In this document: positions 15,912 through 16,387 of the stretch, piece by piece
Layout of the letters: each line of letters opens with the position of its first letter
How positions within the stretch are numbered: position 1 is the first letter of the stretch
Assembly: GCA_910588595.1 (NCBI GenBank)
Contig: CAJUQU010000050.1
Coordinates: forward strand, 1,413 to 17,799
Length of the DNA stretch: 16,387 nucleotides
Source: an uncultured Lachnospiraceae bacterium
GTDB lineage: Bacteria > Bacillota_A > Clostridia > Lachnospirales > Lachnospiraceae
Reading direction: 5' to 3'
The notes under the pieces: model-generated
What the model saw: the letters and a program-made list of their open reading frames with translations, nothing else
Database searches by the model: none
What the model was told of the DNA's origin: nothing
Program-made: the position numbers and the translations under genes

Positions 15912-16364
15912 TTATACGTCGTATAATATGTCTTCAATAGAAAGTATAGGACAATCCATTTTTAATGAAAGCATATCCTCTATTTCCGAAAAGAATGTAA
16001 TTGGAGTAACAATAACCGCATCAACATTTGCCAATTCTTCATCAGGTGTAACCACGTCAATATCTGAGTAAATGTCACTGGCATTTTTGTCTATCCCATA
16101 CACAACCCTTATATCAGAGCCTTTTAATTCATCGATCAAAGTCTCTCCAACATAATTCATCCCATAAACAGCAATTTTCTTATATCCACTACCTCTAAGA
16201 TATTCTACAATTGACTTGTTTTTCTGTTTTACTTTTACCCACTGGTTCATTAAAAGATAAAGCTGCAAATGCTTTTGCGCCAGTTCTGCGTTTTTCCCTG
16301 ACCTTTTTAAGATACCTCTCCCAATTACACCGACACCTATCCCTATACCTATAACAGTTCCTAT
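15912..16364 (-). CDS. Membrane-anchored Rossmann-type protein, N-terminus lost at contig end
   Basis: The genuine sequence begins IGTVIGIGIGVGVIG, a Gly- and Val-rich segment spaced like a membrane anchor with a glycine zipper. A basic turn follows, then a helical, possibly coiled stretch (about 30-60 codons in, rich in Lys, Gln and Leu). The C-terminal half is a Rossmann-like module: KKIAVYGMNYVGET, VVYGIDKNA and VDAVIVTPITFF, ending in PILSIEDILYDV. It has no catalytic domain. A reading frame can be drawn to 16379, but its first five residues (MLFRS) are encoded by sequencing adapter, so the true start is missing. Probably only a few to some tens of residues are lost. It heads the visible operon, 61 nt before the WecB-type gene. 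Its function is unknown. Confidence 0.75.
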   Translation of the reverse strand: MGTVIGIGIGVGVIGRGILKRSGKNAELAQKHLQLYLLMNQWVKVKQKNKSIVEYLRGSGYKKIAVYGMNYVGETLIDELKGSDIRVVYGIDKNASDIYSDIDVVTPDEELANVDAVIVTPITFFSEIEDMLSLKMDCPILSIEDILYDV

Positions 16365-16387
16365 AGATCGGAAGAGCACACGTCTGA
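16365..16387. other. Illumina TruSeq adapter at contig end
   Basis: The last 23 bases begin AGATCGGAAGAGC and continue exactly as the Illumina TruSeq read adapter up to the edge. Read on the minus strand they give the telltale peptide LFRS at the start of an open frame. This is untrimmed library sequence and not part of the genome. Confidence 0.97.

Noticed and set aside
1..16387. CRISPR arrays, tRNA or rRNA genes, prophage or defence genes
   Set aside because: No regular repeat-spacer pattern, cloverleaf-like sequence or relevant protein motif was seen on either strand.

Overview
The window is an AT-rich stretch in which every gene I can support lies on the minus strand, so transcription runs from the right edge (about 16364) to the left edge. 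Gene content, base composition, purine-rich ribosome binding sites and protein style suggest a gut-type Firmicute of the Clostridia, most likely Lachnospiraceae. That placement is an inference; no marker gene is present. The last 23 bases match the start of the Illumina TruSeq adapter, so the right edge is a contig end from a draft or metagenome assembly and not real flanking DNA.

The locus is part of a cell-surface polysaccharide (capsule or exopolysaccharide) cluster. In transcription order: a truncated membrane-anchored Rossmann-type protein (16364-15912); a canonical UDP-GlcNAc 2-epimerase of the WecB/MnaA type (15850-14753); a GT2 glycosyltransferase (14671-13733); a GT-B glycosyltransferase with an N-terminal Rossmann-type domain (13681-12254); a GT2 with a C-terminal Rossmann-type domain (12198-11017); a sugar-1-phosphate nucleotidyltransferase (11020-10316) overlapping a LegB-type 4,6-dehydratase (10323-9346); a GT4 glycosyltransferase (9237-7888). 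Next come four tightly packed genes matching the Pseudomonas/Bordetella Wbp/Wlb pathway: WbpI-like epimerase, Gfo/Idh/MocA dehydrogenase, WbpE-like aminotransferase and WbpD-like N-acetyltransferase (7887-4038). Then a second GT2 with a C-terminal Rossmann-type domain (3997-2837), an FkbM methyltransferase with an N-terminal Rossmann-type domain (2791-1760), a left-handed beta-helix acyltransferase with a PglD-like layout (1711-815), a stand-alone 113-residue Rossmann-type protein (663-322), and the start of a DUF4422 glycosyltransferase (277 to the left edge).

Read together, the genes predict at least three sugar donors: UDP-ManNAc from the WecB type, a UDP-2,3-diacetamido uronic acid from the Wbp-like cassette, and a nucleotide-linked 4-keto-6-deoxy sugar from the nucleotidyltransferase plus LegB pair. 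At least six glycosyltransferases would assemble them, and a methyltransferase and an O- or N-acyltransferase would decorate the product. I see no flippase, polymerase, initiating phosphoglycosyltransferase, UDP-GlcNAc 6-dehydrogenase or transcription regulator, so the cluster must extend beyond both edges.

The most unusual feature is a small Rossmann-like domain (strand, Gly-rich turn, helix, strand ending in Asp in most copies, then a hydrophobic strand ending in Ala, Thr or Ser) that appears seven times in one locus: N-terminal, C-terminal or free-standing, attached to four unrelated enzyme classes. No stretch longer than 300 bases lacks a gene. The longest gap, 664-814, holds no gene.
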